The notes under the pieces are model-generated. The model was not told the origin of the DNA. It did not search any database and saw only the letters and a list, made by a program, of their open reading frames with translations. Shown here piece by piece: positions 1 through 11,968 of a stretch of DNA of 64,000 bases. The DNA lies in NCBI GenBank assembly GCA_947561715.1, contig OX387197.1:5763001-5827000 (forward strand), in the 5' to 3' direction. The position numbers and the translations under genes were made by a program. Positions within the stretch are counted from its first letter, which is position 1; the number at the start of each line of letters is the position of its first letter. The DNA comes from Ascidia mentula (lineage: Eukaryota > Chordata > Ascidiacea > Phlebobranchia > Ascidiidae).

Positions 1-3000
1 AATCCAGCACACTTGAGTCCTGATATTGCCGAGCTCATTCGCAGGGAGATTGCAGCAAGCTTGCGCACAAGAAAGGGAGATTTTCACTGCCGATTTATGT
101 CAGAATTTACTACGTTTCAGCTACCACTTGGTTGGTGACTGCGCAATGTATTGCAAATTTTCCACTCACTTATTTAAGGTCACTGTATTTTGTAGAAATA
201 TGTGATTTACCTGCCTCTGTCCAAACTTTGCTTTTCAATGAATTACTCGACCAGGATGTTCAAAAGGGTGAGTGTGACAAAGCAAAAACAGGATAAGTCC
301 TCCAGATGCGCACAATTGTATTTTGATCGTACACATATGTATATATGTTCATGACTTTAACATGCAAAGTATAAAAAATCAATAATGTCAATATTTAAGA
401 GGTTGTCAATCTTTGGCATAAGCCAGTTACACTATTTTCGCACCAAACAAAATCCTGTTGGGAAATCCAAAATGGCGGGGTTTATTTTTACCCTTCAACA
501 AACTCGAAACATAGCATATTTATTTACATTATAGTTGTTTTATAAGAGTGCCTGTCGTCTGGAACCATATACAGGGAGAATGAAGCACATGAGACTCCAA
601 AGCCATTAGTTGCCAACCTCTGGCTGAACAATGAACATTGCATGAAAAACATTAGTGTTATGTGTGTACAAAAATAGTTGGACAACAATTACAGACCAAA
701 CATATTATTAGTTGTTTCTTCATATCCTTAAGTTATTTTAATTTATCTGTTCTTCTGGCACAACTAAAAACATGTCCTAAAGTTATTCTTGATCTACAGA
801 GTTAGAAGAAGAAGGTGCCATTAACTGGTCACCTGGATTATTACTTTACGGTGATAGCAACAACCGCTTATATTCACTGTGGAACAGATCGGCAGGTGAC
901 TGCCTTCTCGATTCTGTTTTGCAAGCGACATGGGGTGTTTTTGATCGAGACAACACTCTTCGTGCAGCAATGTCCGACAGTTTGGAAGATTGCTCCACTA
1001 GGTAAAATTTCTTGTACACATTTTGGCAATATGGCTTCAGGGATTGTGTTACTTGATTTTATTCAGTGGAACATTAAACCTGATACATTCATAGATTAAA
1101 GTATAAATTCTTGATGAAGCATTTAAGTTTAATTGCAATTTTGTTTCATATTAAATGATAGACTGAAAAACACTGTTTAAGGTTTTTTTATGATCCTGAC
1201 TATTAATAACTGTGTAATAAACATGTCAATTTCATCTGCTTCGTGGCCCACTTTAGTTAGTGTCATGTTAACACAAATCTTACATGATAGCAACAAAGGT
1301 GCCAAAAATTGTTTCAGATTACAACAAAGCTAATGCGCCTTTGCAAACATTTGTAGCATTGTAATATTGGGATAATACCCAAGAAATACTTAACCGTACC
1401 TAACAATGGATCCCTTGTAACAAATCAGATTGTGGTTATTGATCCAATGTGCGTGGCTGGCTTACAAACCCTGTCAAGTAGATGTAAAGTATATTTCGTA
1501 TGCACATTCCAACAACAAAATTCATCTGAATAAGTTTGTAATGCATCCTGAAAAGTATTGCGCTTGTTTTTTATGTTTAAATACAATATTGCACAATAAC
1601 AAGGATATGCACTTTACTTTCCACTTTCATGTTACTTGTGATTAAATTATTTACAATGTGTTAAAGGTCTTTGTCATTTGGCAGCTTTTTCCGCCGTTGG
1701 CGAGAGTGGGAACATTACCAGGCAGATTTACTGGGTTACTCGTTGACAGAGCGCCAGTGCCTTCATGATTGGGCCTTCATTCACTCTCTGGCACAACAGG
1801 TGAGTGAAACCCATTGTTGGAAGTGCCCATAAAATTGTGTGTTGCATAATTTATGGGTACTGTCAAATTTGGCATAAATTGTTCTTTCACAGTTCTGGTA
1901 CAATCAAACCAAATCGCCCCCTAGTTTGAATTCCCAAATCCCGTGCCTGTAAGGTTGATCAATGTAGCGAATAAACTGAATGTCACTTGGATAAATGCTT
2001 CTACTAATCATATTTCTATGGCATGTAATTACTAACTGCTGCAAATGTTCAGAAAGATCAGTGCTTTTACAACAATTGCAATTGAATTTTGAGTAGAAAT
2101 CTTTATCATATGTCGAATATTTTACGCATCTTAAAATCTTCAGCTAAAAACAATTGAATTTCATTTAACATTGTCAGAGCATGGACAAGCAATTTTGTAA
2201 TAAACTATTTTGAACTTTGCACAAAATGCTGATGTAACTATTGCCATGACAACATGATCACGTGCTAAAAATCATTTGGCATTGTTTTGTCCCGTAGGTC
2301 ACTAAATTTGATGGAGTATTGCTTTCTCATAAGCAACACAGTCGTGCCTTTCAACCATGGTTCTGGTGAAAACTGTTTATATGTAGCTTGCATTTTGCCA
2401 AACAACAATCTGCAGGGTTATAATGTAACTGCAAGGGTTTCACAAAAAACTACATGTTCCCCTTTTTTACTTTTTCAGTTGATGCATACTTTAACTCAGA
2501 TTTCCTCAACCATGTGAATGGTTCATGCCACTGTAAATAAAATCTTTGTGGGAATGCCTGTGAATAATAGGAATTATGAACTTGTCAAGCAAATGGGGTA
2601 GATTTGACCCTTGGTAAACAAAATAGCGTCCATTGTACAATACATGTGTGATTAAAATGTCACCAACTTAAATAGGTGAAGCTAAAAAAGAGTAAGAGGC
2701 ACTACTTTACCCAATAACCCCACATGTATTTTTAAGTTTGTACAAGCTATTAATTGCCTTCTGCCCCCAGGCAATGAGAGAACAGGTTTGACGCAAATAC
2801 TACACACACTCACATCATAACAGACCATTGCCAACACAGCTGTTTATCTGTACTACTGGCCACTGTAAGCACCAGCCAAGTTATCTTGTGAAGTCGGTCC
2901 CCACATTTATTTCCAAAAATAGTGATGTAAATATGTAGCATGGATTGCAGTCTTTGGCTTCCACGCCGGATTTTTAAGAAACGTGTATTTACTGGTTGGC

Positions 3001-5806
3001 ATTTTGATATTTGGAAACAACACCTGTTTTTATTTTATGGACTGTTCATATGCTATATTTAGGCATAGTAGTGACACAGAAGGTCAATGCATGTTGGTTG
3101 GTACCATATCTTTCAATCAGTAACTGTAAAATGCTTGGGTACTTTACCTTTGCTAGGATTCTATGGGATATTTGTTGTCCAATTGTTTAATGTACCATGA
3201 TCCGTGATAAACCACAGTTGATCGGCTGCCTAAACATTTACACCGAATATTAGCTTCTGTCAATATCATGAAAGGCTTCATGCAAATACTGCAATATTTC
3301 TATTAGCTTGTAGTAATATATGCAATGACATTATGTTTTAGCCCGGAGCATCTTTGGAACATTGTCACATTTTTGTGTTGTGCCATATTTTACGAAGACC
3401 CATAATTGTGTATGGGATTAAATATCTTAAGAGCTTTAGAGGAGAAACCCTCGGCTTTGCAAAGTTTCAAGGTATTTTAGTTGACTGGTAATGTTTAAAA
3501 CTGCTATTTACATTATAATAGCCCTATTTGTTTTTACTTTAATTTTTCACTTTTTTTAAGAACTAAAATTTGATAGAATATTGAATTTAAACAAACATTT
3601 ACATATAAGCATTGGCATATCCACGGTGGGGGGGTCTGAGAGGTCCGGACCCCCTACTTTTGTGAAATATATTTTGTTTTAATAGCTTAACAAAGCCATT
3701 GTATTTTTTGGACAAAATCCCCGTGAAAACCACAAACTTTCTTTTACGTTTGGCCCCGCTTTATGCTTACATTCGCCATTGTTTCCAAACAGGGAGCATT
3801 GGTACCGAATTGTTATTTTTCGTCAGTCTGGGGACGAAATGTCATTTTTTAGTGGTCAAGTTGTTGTAATGGCAAGCGGGTTTCTTGTGTGTAAAAAAGT
3901 AAAGTCAATTAGTTTAGTTGTTGAACTCGTTGCCAATATTACGCATGTTGAAAACAACTGTTAGCGCTTGCAAAGGTGCAAAGATAAATATAAGGCCACC
4001 GCATGGAAAATAGTTTTTATTTGTATGTTTTCTTCATAACCTAAGCCCACATTTGATCCCTTTTGGTTACAAATGTATTCAAGCCTTTCTTTAAAAGCAG
4101 TAGTTATAAAACTACGGCGCAAGTACTACCGCAAAAACTCCAAAGCGTTACGCGCAATTGCACAAGCCAGGAATCCACCGTTTATGTGACAATTTGCGCC
4201 AACACTGGCATTTGTATCATGCAATGCTCGTCCACAATTAACCTTAGTTTACACCTGAAAATCGGGGAATTCCCAAAAAGATTTCGACCCCCCCTTTAAA
4301 AAATCCTGGATACACCAATGCATACGTTTTTTTATATATATACGAAAATTGTGCCTTTGCCCTAAGCAAAAACATAAATTTGAATGCTTATTGAATCTGT
4401 ATAGTACGATGTGATTTTTATTCTTTTACAGGTGTATATCTGCCATTTTTGTGGGATCAGTCATTTTGCTATACAAGCCCCATTGCTTTGGGTTATACCA
4501 GAGGTCATTTTACTGCTCTTGTAACGATGGAAAACAGCATGAAGGTGGGTTGCTGTGGTATCATCCGTGACTCCACAAATGCTTTTGTAGCGACCCACAA
4601 ACATAGTCCAAAGATCTCACGAACCTTATAATAGCATACCATGCACTTTCACTGGCAATCGTCTCTGCTTGTGGCAAACGCAACACAATGTATCACAGAC
4701 CTTAAAAGTGTAAATGTTACATAAGATTCGAACATTGGCCAAATCATTGTTTGGCAACAAAATAACATATTGTAAGTGAAAATTTTAAGGAAATAAACTT
4801 AATACATTGACAACATGTGTGCATGGATTCCTATTAACTTTAAGGCACATGATGTCACTATATTTATTCAATTTTTTGCAACCCAAAATCGACAGTGTGG
4901 TATACACTCTACCTTTCCCTCAGAAGAAACAGCTGTTGTAATATTCGCTTTAGAATTAGGCGTACCAGCGTACCCATGCAAAAATTGTTGTTTTTTGAAT
5001 GACAAAAGTGTGTGACTGATTTCTGCAGAATGTTTGCGCGACTGCAAGACACAGATATCAGCCATTTAACACTGTTAAATACCTTCCTCTGGTCGACAGC
5101 GATGGCAAGATTTTGCCAATACACTTCACAACAAGGGAAGAGGTACTTAACCAAACTATTCAATCTGTTTGTTCTGTGACAATTACTCCATTACTTGCTT
5201 ATTTAAACATTAATTGTGAACGAAAATGTGACGGTATACCACAGTTAGTTCCAGTTTGCGGAAAGTGTGAATCGCTTGTTTTGGGTAATATTGTGATATC
5301 CTAAAGTTAGTTGCACTTGTTTTTATATCACTCTACCTGATGCCTCATGATTCAAGTAACAGTTATAATCTTTTTGACCAATAAAATGATGGCTCGCTGT
5401 GCCAAGTTCTGGGTGCAAATTTATCATTGAACAAAAATTGTTAAAATATTATCACATCATGACCTATACCTAGGATAGTTAAAAATGATTCTACAAACTT
5501 ATTCAAAAGGAAGGAAGTTGATCACTTTTCTAAATTGATTTCTATTCACCATCAACGACAGTTAAAGAGTAGATTTCAATTGGACATTTTTCTGTTCAGG
5601 CTGGTAACGAGGAACAGCGTAGAGAGATTCTACACGATTGGCTCGATTGTCACATGACGGAATGTGGTTCCTTGGTGGCTGTGCAACGACCTGGTAAGCG
5701 ACCTTCGTCAGTCACACGGCTTGTGGACGAGTGGTTAGATCACTATCGCCACCTATCATTTCGTCGTCTCGGAGAGGAAGGCCATTCCGACGATGAAGAG
5801 GAATGA
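1..5806 (+). CDS. ZRANB1: ZRANB1 (TRABID) OTU deubiquitinase, C-terminal 360 residues, 8 exons; 5' part outside the window
   Basis: Coding exons are 1-130 (partial), 196-267, 800-1001, 1685-1799, 3342-3471, 4432-4544, 5029-5142 and 5600-5806; all phases join and the frame ends at TGA 5804-5806. The translation follows human TRABID from the end of its ankyrin-like ubiquitin-binding region (IRREIAASLRTRKGDF) through the whole OTU domain. The catalytic cysteine lies in SAGDCLLDSVLQATWG (TGC at 901-903) and the catalytic histidine in GYTRGHFTAL (CAT at 4506-4508). The family cleaves K29- and K33-linked ubiquitin chains and has been tied to Wnt signalling. The C-terminus ends in an acidic tail, as in the human protein. 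The N-terminal NZF zinc fingers lie left of the window. The gene is convergent with DDRGK1. Intron 5 carries a probable DNA transposon. Confidence 0.96.
3609..4321. mobile_element. Probable non-autonomous DNA transposon inside a ZRANB1 intron
   Basis: The left end reads gcattggcatatccacgg. The reverse complement of the right end reads gcattggtgtatccagg, so the ends form an imperfect terminal inverted repeat of about 17 bases. Both ends continue into runs of G (left) or C (right). The interior has no recognised transposase; short open frames are not convincing. It sits between exons 5 and 6 of ZRANB1. I could not define a clean target-site duplication, so the superfamily is open. Confidence 0.5.
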
Positions 5807-7438
5807 AAATTTTGTTGGTGATGTTTGTGTTTTGGGCAAAATGTTCCAAAAAAAGATTGTCTTAAATTAGATTGTTTGTGTTTTTTGCTTGTTTGATCTT
5901 TTGTTTGTTGTTTTTTTTTCTCCACAAGGACATTGATTTGCACATGACATACTCGAGATCCAGGACTTTTATGTCCAAGCAAAATTTGGCTTACAGGCGT
6001 AAACACCGGAAGGTTTTGTTCCTTTGTATTCTCTCTTTCCGCAAATCATAACTTTCGTGTTCTGCTATCTGTAATTTGTAAACCAGACACTCTATTGCTT
6101 TTTACCGAACATCCTTTGATATTACCACTACAATGTCTTTTTTTTTCACTGTGACTCACTGGTTCATGAAGAAACCAAACTTGCAATTGGTGGAATTGTA
6201 CCAGACAAATAATAAGTCTATGATACGTTGCACAGTGTAGTGCATCACAAAAGTAAAAAAAAAACAATACCGTTGTGCTTTTTGTTCAGTATGCTGTGAG
6301 TTTCACTCTTTATCATGGTACAAATTTGCGCAATCACTGGTTGATAATAAATGTGAGCAAAAAATCAAGTGGTCTTGAGTTCTGTGTTTGGGAATTTTGT
6401 TTGAGTGACAACAAAATGTTCTTAATCCCACCACATGAGTGTGGTAAAGGCAAAGAAGATAGTTGGTAAATAATCTGGACTGGTCTGGCATCAAAGTCAC
6501 CTTCTGTGTGTTAAAAACCTTGTTAAAAAACTTCCATATTGCATTTAAATAGTTTTAAAGCATAAACTGTTTATTACAAGTTCTTTAAAGTGAGCTGCAG
6601 ACTGGGCCACTGTTTCGACCTATTAAGTCTCTTTATCACAGCTTGGTGACTGGTTAATCTGCCTGAAATTCCACAATGTGGTGATTATGTATCTGTTGGG
6701 CACTAAACTAGGTCAAACCACCGGAGGCGAACCAGTATGTAACACCATATGGCTGGGAATGCACAACTCAAACAATGATGCATGTCGTTGTACACTAACT
6801 ATCACATACCAAACATTTGTGTGACCTTCGTCAGAGGTGATTTCTCAAAGCAGGCTGGCAAAAAAGTTTGATCAAACTTTGTTGGACCTAAAACAACGTA
6901 CACAGTTTCCTACATAGAAGATGACAATCAGTCTGCAGGCCATTTTCCAACCAATTGCCTGTTTTTTGCACCCCCTGACTTATGGCAAGCAACCGGTTGA
7001 TAAACAATATTGCCACTAGGCTCCATTTTGCAAAATTCATTTTGTGGTTCACATTTTTTTTCTCAACATGGAAACAGTCATGTCGAAAAATTCCAGACTA
7101 CTTTTTTACCACATAGTGCAGTTGCCAAAACCATATTTAATCCCATTTCTGCCATTTATTGCACACCAAAAATACAGGCACAGAAAAGTTTAAAACATTG
7201 AAAAGTGAAAGAAAAGCTTTTATTTGCTGCAGCAGAAGTCAAAGATGATTCCACTTAAAATGCTATAAACCCTTTTAATTTTTTAACACTGAAAACTTGT
7301 TATATTAGAATTTTCAGTTCTGGTTTTCTGTTTTGAATTTGAGTTTAGAAATAAGTAAAGCAGTGAAGTTGAACAAATCAAATGCTACTTTTTCCTGAAC
7401 AGAGAACACACCAGAGAAAAAAACAAAATGCTCCTTCA
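5807..7438. other. Intergenic region and 3' UTRs between convergent ZRANB1 and DDRGK1
   Basis: No coding sequence is recognisable. An AATAAA at 6346-6351 is a candidate poly(A) signal for ZRANB1 on the plus strand, about 540 bases after its stop. On the minus strand an AATAAA at 7219-7224 lies about 215 bases after the DDRGK1 stop. A short dispersed repeat with the core ctgtttcgacct lies near 6591-6660. Confidence 0.5.
7219..7224 (-). terminator. Candidate DDRGK1 polyadenylation signal (AATAAA)
   Basis: The plus strand reads tttatt, giving AATAAA on the gene strand about 215 bases downstream of the stop codon. The distance is typical for a 3' UTR. Sequence match only. Confidence 0.45.
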
Positions 7439-10400
7439 TCAAGAAGAAGTAGACAAAGACAGAGTTTGTTCCTGTTTCAAGTTGATCAGTGAGTTGCTAG
7501 CCTGTGCCAACTCTGTAATGGAAACTCTTCCTCTTTGCTCCACGAATTCTGCGACTGCTTTTAATTCTTGGGTAGAAATGTAGATGAACTTCCCTCGATC
7601 ATCAATCACACCTGAAAGCAGGTGAACAGGTAAATTGTGCGGAACTTAACAATAAAACACAAATACATGATTTGTTGATAATGCCTGTTGCTGGAGCTTT
7701 TCATTTAACAACAAAACAACTTACTGCATAGGAACACAACCAACTCACGGGTTTTCTCATAATTCTGAGTATAAACAGATGATGACATAAGTTTTTGTCG
7801 AAACGTCTTATTTTAACATGACAGTGTTAACAAACAATATGGGCCAGTCTCTTTATAGAACTTACTGCATATGTAGACAAAATGTGTTAGATACAAATAA
7901 AAATGTCAGATGATTGGTGTGTTGTGAAACAACATAAACCCCTAACAAAGTTTAAGGTTTGTAATTTAAATAAATAGAGTAAATATTTCAGATAACAATT
8001 ACAGTTGGGTTCATGACTCAACACATGGAACAAAAGAAGCAGGAAACTGCAACTTTCCGCACAGAAAATAGTTTTACCGGTCAGGATACCATCTGCCAGC
8101 ATAGTCTGCACTCTGTCAATGGCTTGCTGTGTGCGGAGACCAAAGTGTGATGCCAAGTCCTCCAACAATACAACTTTATTTTCCTGTAAAAGCAATGTAC
8201 TACTTGTGAAAAAAAATACTATCAAGTACAGTGGATGACAAAGGTATGTGTATTTAGTACATCACAAATATTTTTTAAGGCAGTTTATGTATTACAGCAG
8301 GGGTTCTTAACAGAGGTTTCACAAAAGATCCCCAAACAATAATACAATCCCCACTGAAATGGACGATCAGCAGAGAGGTTCATTTTGTTTAAACAGATAT
8401 TGTTGATAATGCAATACATATTGTCCACAGCGGGGAGACATCACCAAACACAGACCTTAAAATATTTCATGAGTGATGGGGGTTCATAGAGTTTACTAAA
8501 CCCAGTGAGGAACAATACTACACCCCACACCAGCGGTTGTCAACCTTTTTGCATTTGTGGATTGGTTAAGTTTCAAAACAACTTTTTCAGTCTGGTAACT
8601 TCATCATGTTTAGGCAAAAATGTAATGAAAAAATTACAATGAAAATTTAATATTGCAAAATTATGTACTTTGTACCAGAAGAAACCCATTTGGTGTTAAA
8701 ACGACATTTATTTGGGTCCGGTAAAAAATTTCAGGTATACCAGTGGTTAAGACACACAATATAACATAGTTCAACTAAACAGCTATGTCTCGTAATTCAA
8801 CAACGAAGTTTAACCTCTAAGAAAAAATCCTTAAAATGTTGAACGCTACTCAACACAAAAACAACACAAGTCTGCATACAGGTATCAGTTAAAGCAAAAG
8901 TCAGTTGGTCACAAGTAAGAATTACCTTGATATAAGTGACAAACTCCTGAAGAAGATTTTGAGATTGTTCCTCGGATGCTACTTCCACCTGGCCTTCCTC
9001 ATCCACTGAGAACATCTCTTTCAGCTTAAGATATTCCTCATGTTCTCTTCTCTCTTTTTCCTCCTGGAGTTTTCGCTCCTCCTCTGCCTGCATCCCATAA
9101 AAAAGTTAAAAAACGCTTTGGACAACATTTCCTATAAATTTGGCTACTCTTCCAATATGGTCCATCCATGCAACATTTAACGAAGCAATAAATATATTTT
9201 TTTAGTATGATAACTTTAGAAGAAAAGATGATAAAAAAATTACAAATATACCTACAATCAAATCAGGCAAATTGTTTAAGCTGATGTCACAACACTGAAA
9301 CGTTGTGAGCTTTGAACTCAAGACCTTGGGCTGACCAGGCCCAATGCTATACCGATTGAACTATATGAGCTTAGCAGTTAAAAGGGGTCAAGACATATAT
9401 TGTAGTCAAGACACACTGGTACACAAGTGTATATACAACTTTTCAGGTTACCAAAAAATAATAAATTAGCACTTTTTCATAAAATAACTTTATAAAGGAT
9501 GGCATGAAAATCAATATTTAATTGAAACAGTCAAATGTTGTTGATTTTAAGCTTAACAAATGCACAGTCACAGTAATAAATCATCATAAAACTTTTACAA
9601 TCGAGTTGTAATCACCTTTCTTTCTTCCTCTTCTCTCTTCTTCTCCTCCTCCTGCCTATCCATTTCATCCTTCTCCCTTTGAGCTTGTCTTCTCTCTTCT
9701 CTCTCAATCTCCATTTCTTCCCGCATCTTTCTTCTTTCCTCCTTCTCCTGCAGTTTCTTCAACTTTTTAGCTCCCATTTTTGCTGTTTTTTCTTCAGGAA
9801 TGGTTTCAACAGGACTGTCATCATCGGCGGAGTCCGTATTAATATCTTGTCTTTGATGTCTGAAAAACAAGAGCGATATTTCACATTAAATCTCTTCCAC
9901 CTTTTCCTTAAGGTTAAAAAAGAAATGGACACAAAACTTCTTTAAAAATTAGAAAAAGGAAACTAAAAACATGAATAAACTTTTGTGAAAGAACACAATG
10001 TAAACCTGACAGCAAAACATGCTTCAACAAAACTTAAGTTTACCTGATAGTGCTTTACTGTGTTCTGTGCCAAAAACTTACCAATATATTCATTTAGAAA
10101 CTGAAGTTGGGTGGGTTTTAGAAATTTCTTGATAATATGGTTTAAACTTCATATCAGGCTTTATAGGCGTGGTTTTATGATCAGTTAAGTTCAATAAAAA
10201 ACTCTGTTTGAAGCTATAACAAAATATTTCTTTACTAGCAACAAGTATATAATATTCTTTAAACCAATGGTTTATTCTATACCAATCACAACAATTCAAA
10301 TACAGATCAGCACATGCTTGGGAATAAAAAACACATATTGCACAAGATACTTTCACAGTTTAACATTGCAAACACATTAGTCATGATTCCCAGTTTGTGT

Positions 10401-11477
10401 GGTTTCCATTTCATTCTCATCCCCACTTGAAGGCTGACTGCAATGTGACACAAACATGTCTCAATAAGTTTTGTGTTGGGTGACTTTATTTAACCAAAGG
10501 CAACAACACTTTAAATATAGCCAACAGATTTGTTGGCTGTTATTGCTTTCAGTTATGGAACCACTTTATTTTAATTGTAGATGTTTTAAGATAGCTCTAC
10601 AAGGCAAAAACAGAGGGGCAAAAAAGTGTTCAGTTTGACTCCATATTACTGCATTTCATACATGTAACATAACACCTATTTTGTGTAAAATAAATCTATA
10701 CCTTTTATGACAACAAACTTAGGACAATGTGATATAGTAATCATTCCATAAATTTTGATTGTCAAGAAAATACTAACAAGTCCCAAAAAACTTTTCCAGG
10801 GGTTTTCAAAACAATATCATGATTGGATCATACAAAAGTAATTGACACAAATGATCCATGCCTTTAGAAACAAACACATAAACTTATAAGAGAACACATT
10901 GTGGCAGGTTCTTTAGTTAACAATTTAATGCCTGAACATGATGCATATGAAGAAAAAGCAAGTATGTTTAGATGCCAAACATACAGTTTTTCCATTTTCA
11001 GCTAAATTTTACATTTATTCTACAATAAAGTCCACAAACAATGCAGAAAAAAACTGAATAATAATAAAACGTAGTATTGGAATTTTCTAACAATGACAGC
11101 TGTTTGGCTGTTTTGTATTAAATATCAAATATACCTCTCAGCCTCTCGTTGGATGGCTGATCTTCCATCTCTTCTCCTTCTTACCCCAGTAGGAACATCA
11201 TCATCACGCTCTCTTGCAACTGGCCGTCTTCGGGCTGCAAAAACAAGAAAAATGCATGTAGAAGTTTAGACTGTACGAAAGGTGAAACCAAGTGTTGAAT
11301 ACACGGACATAAATACTTTGATTACATCAAAAATCCTCCAAAAACCCAAATATTTTTGCTGAGAAAAATTCTCCTAAAGCACACTTTTTTACCGTCTTGT
11401 TTCTTTTTTGATCCTGATACGAAATACAAAAGAATTCCAACAATCAATGCTGCCACAACGTATACAACTGGGTTCAT
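7439..11477 (-). CDS. DDRGK1: DDRGK1 (UFBP1), ER-anchored scaffold of the UFM1 E3 ligase, 289 residues
   Basis: Exons in gene order are 11393-11477, 11135-11234, 9616-9859, 8926-9087, 8078-8183 and 7439-7611; together 870 bases, ATG to TGA. Residues about 3-19 ([17 protein letters not shown]) form the N-terminal membrane anchor expected of this ER protein. A long, highly charged Glu/Arg/Lys coiled coil follows. The C-terminal winged-helix/PCI part contains [17 protein letters not shown], the name-giving DDRGK in [12 protein letters not shown], and [11 protein letters not shown]. In the family it binds UFL1 and CDK5RAP3 and directs ufmylation at the ER, including ribosomal protein uL24 and ER-phagy. 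The human protein has 314 residues, so the length fits. Exon 2 could also be entered from an upstream donor on the same strand. Confidence 0.97.
9290..9460 (-). repeat. tRNA-like SINE copy (degraded) in a DDRGK1 intron
   Basis: On the minus strand this stretch carries the tRNA-like core seen at 19090-19162, including gggcctggtcagccc and a B-box-like gagttcaaagctc. The flank also matches the other copies (facaca-type text around a conserved acactggt). It is more diverged than the copies near 19.1 kb and 43.75 kb. Boundaries are approximate. Confidence 0.5.
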
Positions 11478-11696
11478 TTTAAATGGTTACGGCCACGTAA
11501 AATACAAAAACAATGTCTAGCTCTAGCAATGATCCGATATACTTGACGTCACGCAAAATTAAACAATCCCCTTCCAAAATACCCACATGTGAAATTGTAG
11601 CGCACAAAAACGTTATTTTTAACGTGTTTTCTTTGCTTGTTTTTAAAAAAGGACAATGGTTAATGCATTAATGCATTGTTTACTACCGAAATAAAC

Positions 11697-11968
11697 TTAC
11701 TTACGCTTATATTCGAAGCCTTCAGAACGGCTTTCAGTCATATTTATGACGTCGTGAAGACCGGGTTTCCGTTTGTTGTAACCTGAAAAGAATGGTGTTA
11801 ATGCGACAGTATACCCTTGATGCTTGTATATAAACACAGACCTCTCAGTTTCCATCCAATTCCAATAATTGCAACAACCAAAACACTAGCGTAAAATCCC
11901 AGTACATAATGCATGTAATTTTTGTCAGGCAAGCCCTTGAAATCGTATCGAAAGTCTTCGTTGTCCAT
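11697..11968 (-). CDS. Unrecognised 70-residue single-span membrane protein, 2 exons
   Basis: Exons are 11842-11968 and 11697-11782; the join is in frame (phase 1) and the frame ends at TAA 11697-11699. The predicted protein has an acidic N-terminus (MDNEDFRYDF), one hydrophobic segment at about residues 22-39 (VLGFYASVLVVAIIGIGW), then a basic stretch (KLRGYNKRKPG). I do not recognise the family. It lies only about 220 bases upstream of the DDRGK1 start on the same strand, so an operon-like unit is possible. The stop overlaps a strong donor-like site (C then GTAAGT), and splicing there into DDRGK1 exon 2 would stay in frame. The open frame also runs upstream of the ATG through a possible splice acceptor, so the true start is uncertain. 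Confidence 0.5.

Noticed and set aside
8298..8760. hAT MITE starting at caggggttcttaac
   Set aside because: The left end looks right but no matching inverted right end or 8-base duplication could be found.
9679..9945. 88-residue plus-strand open frame rich in Ser, Leu and Phe
   Set aside because: It is antisense to the Glu/Arg-rich coiled coil of DDRGK1, whose composition makes long antisense frames likely.
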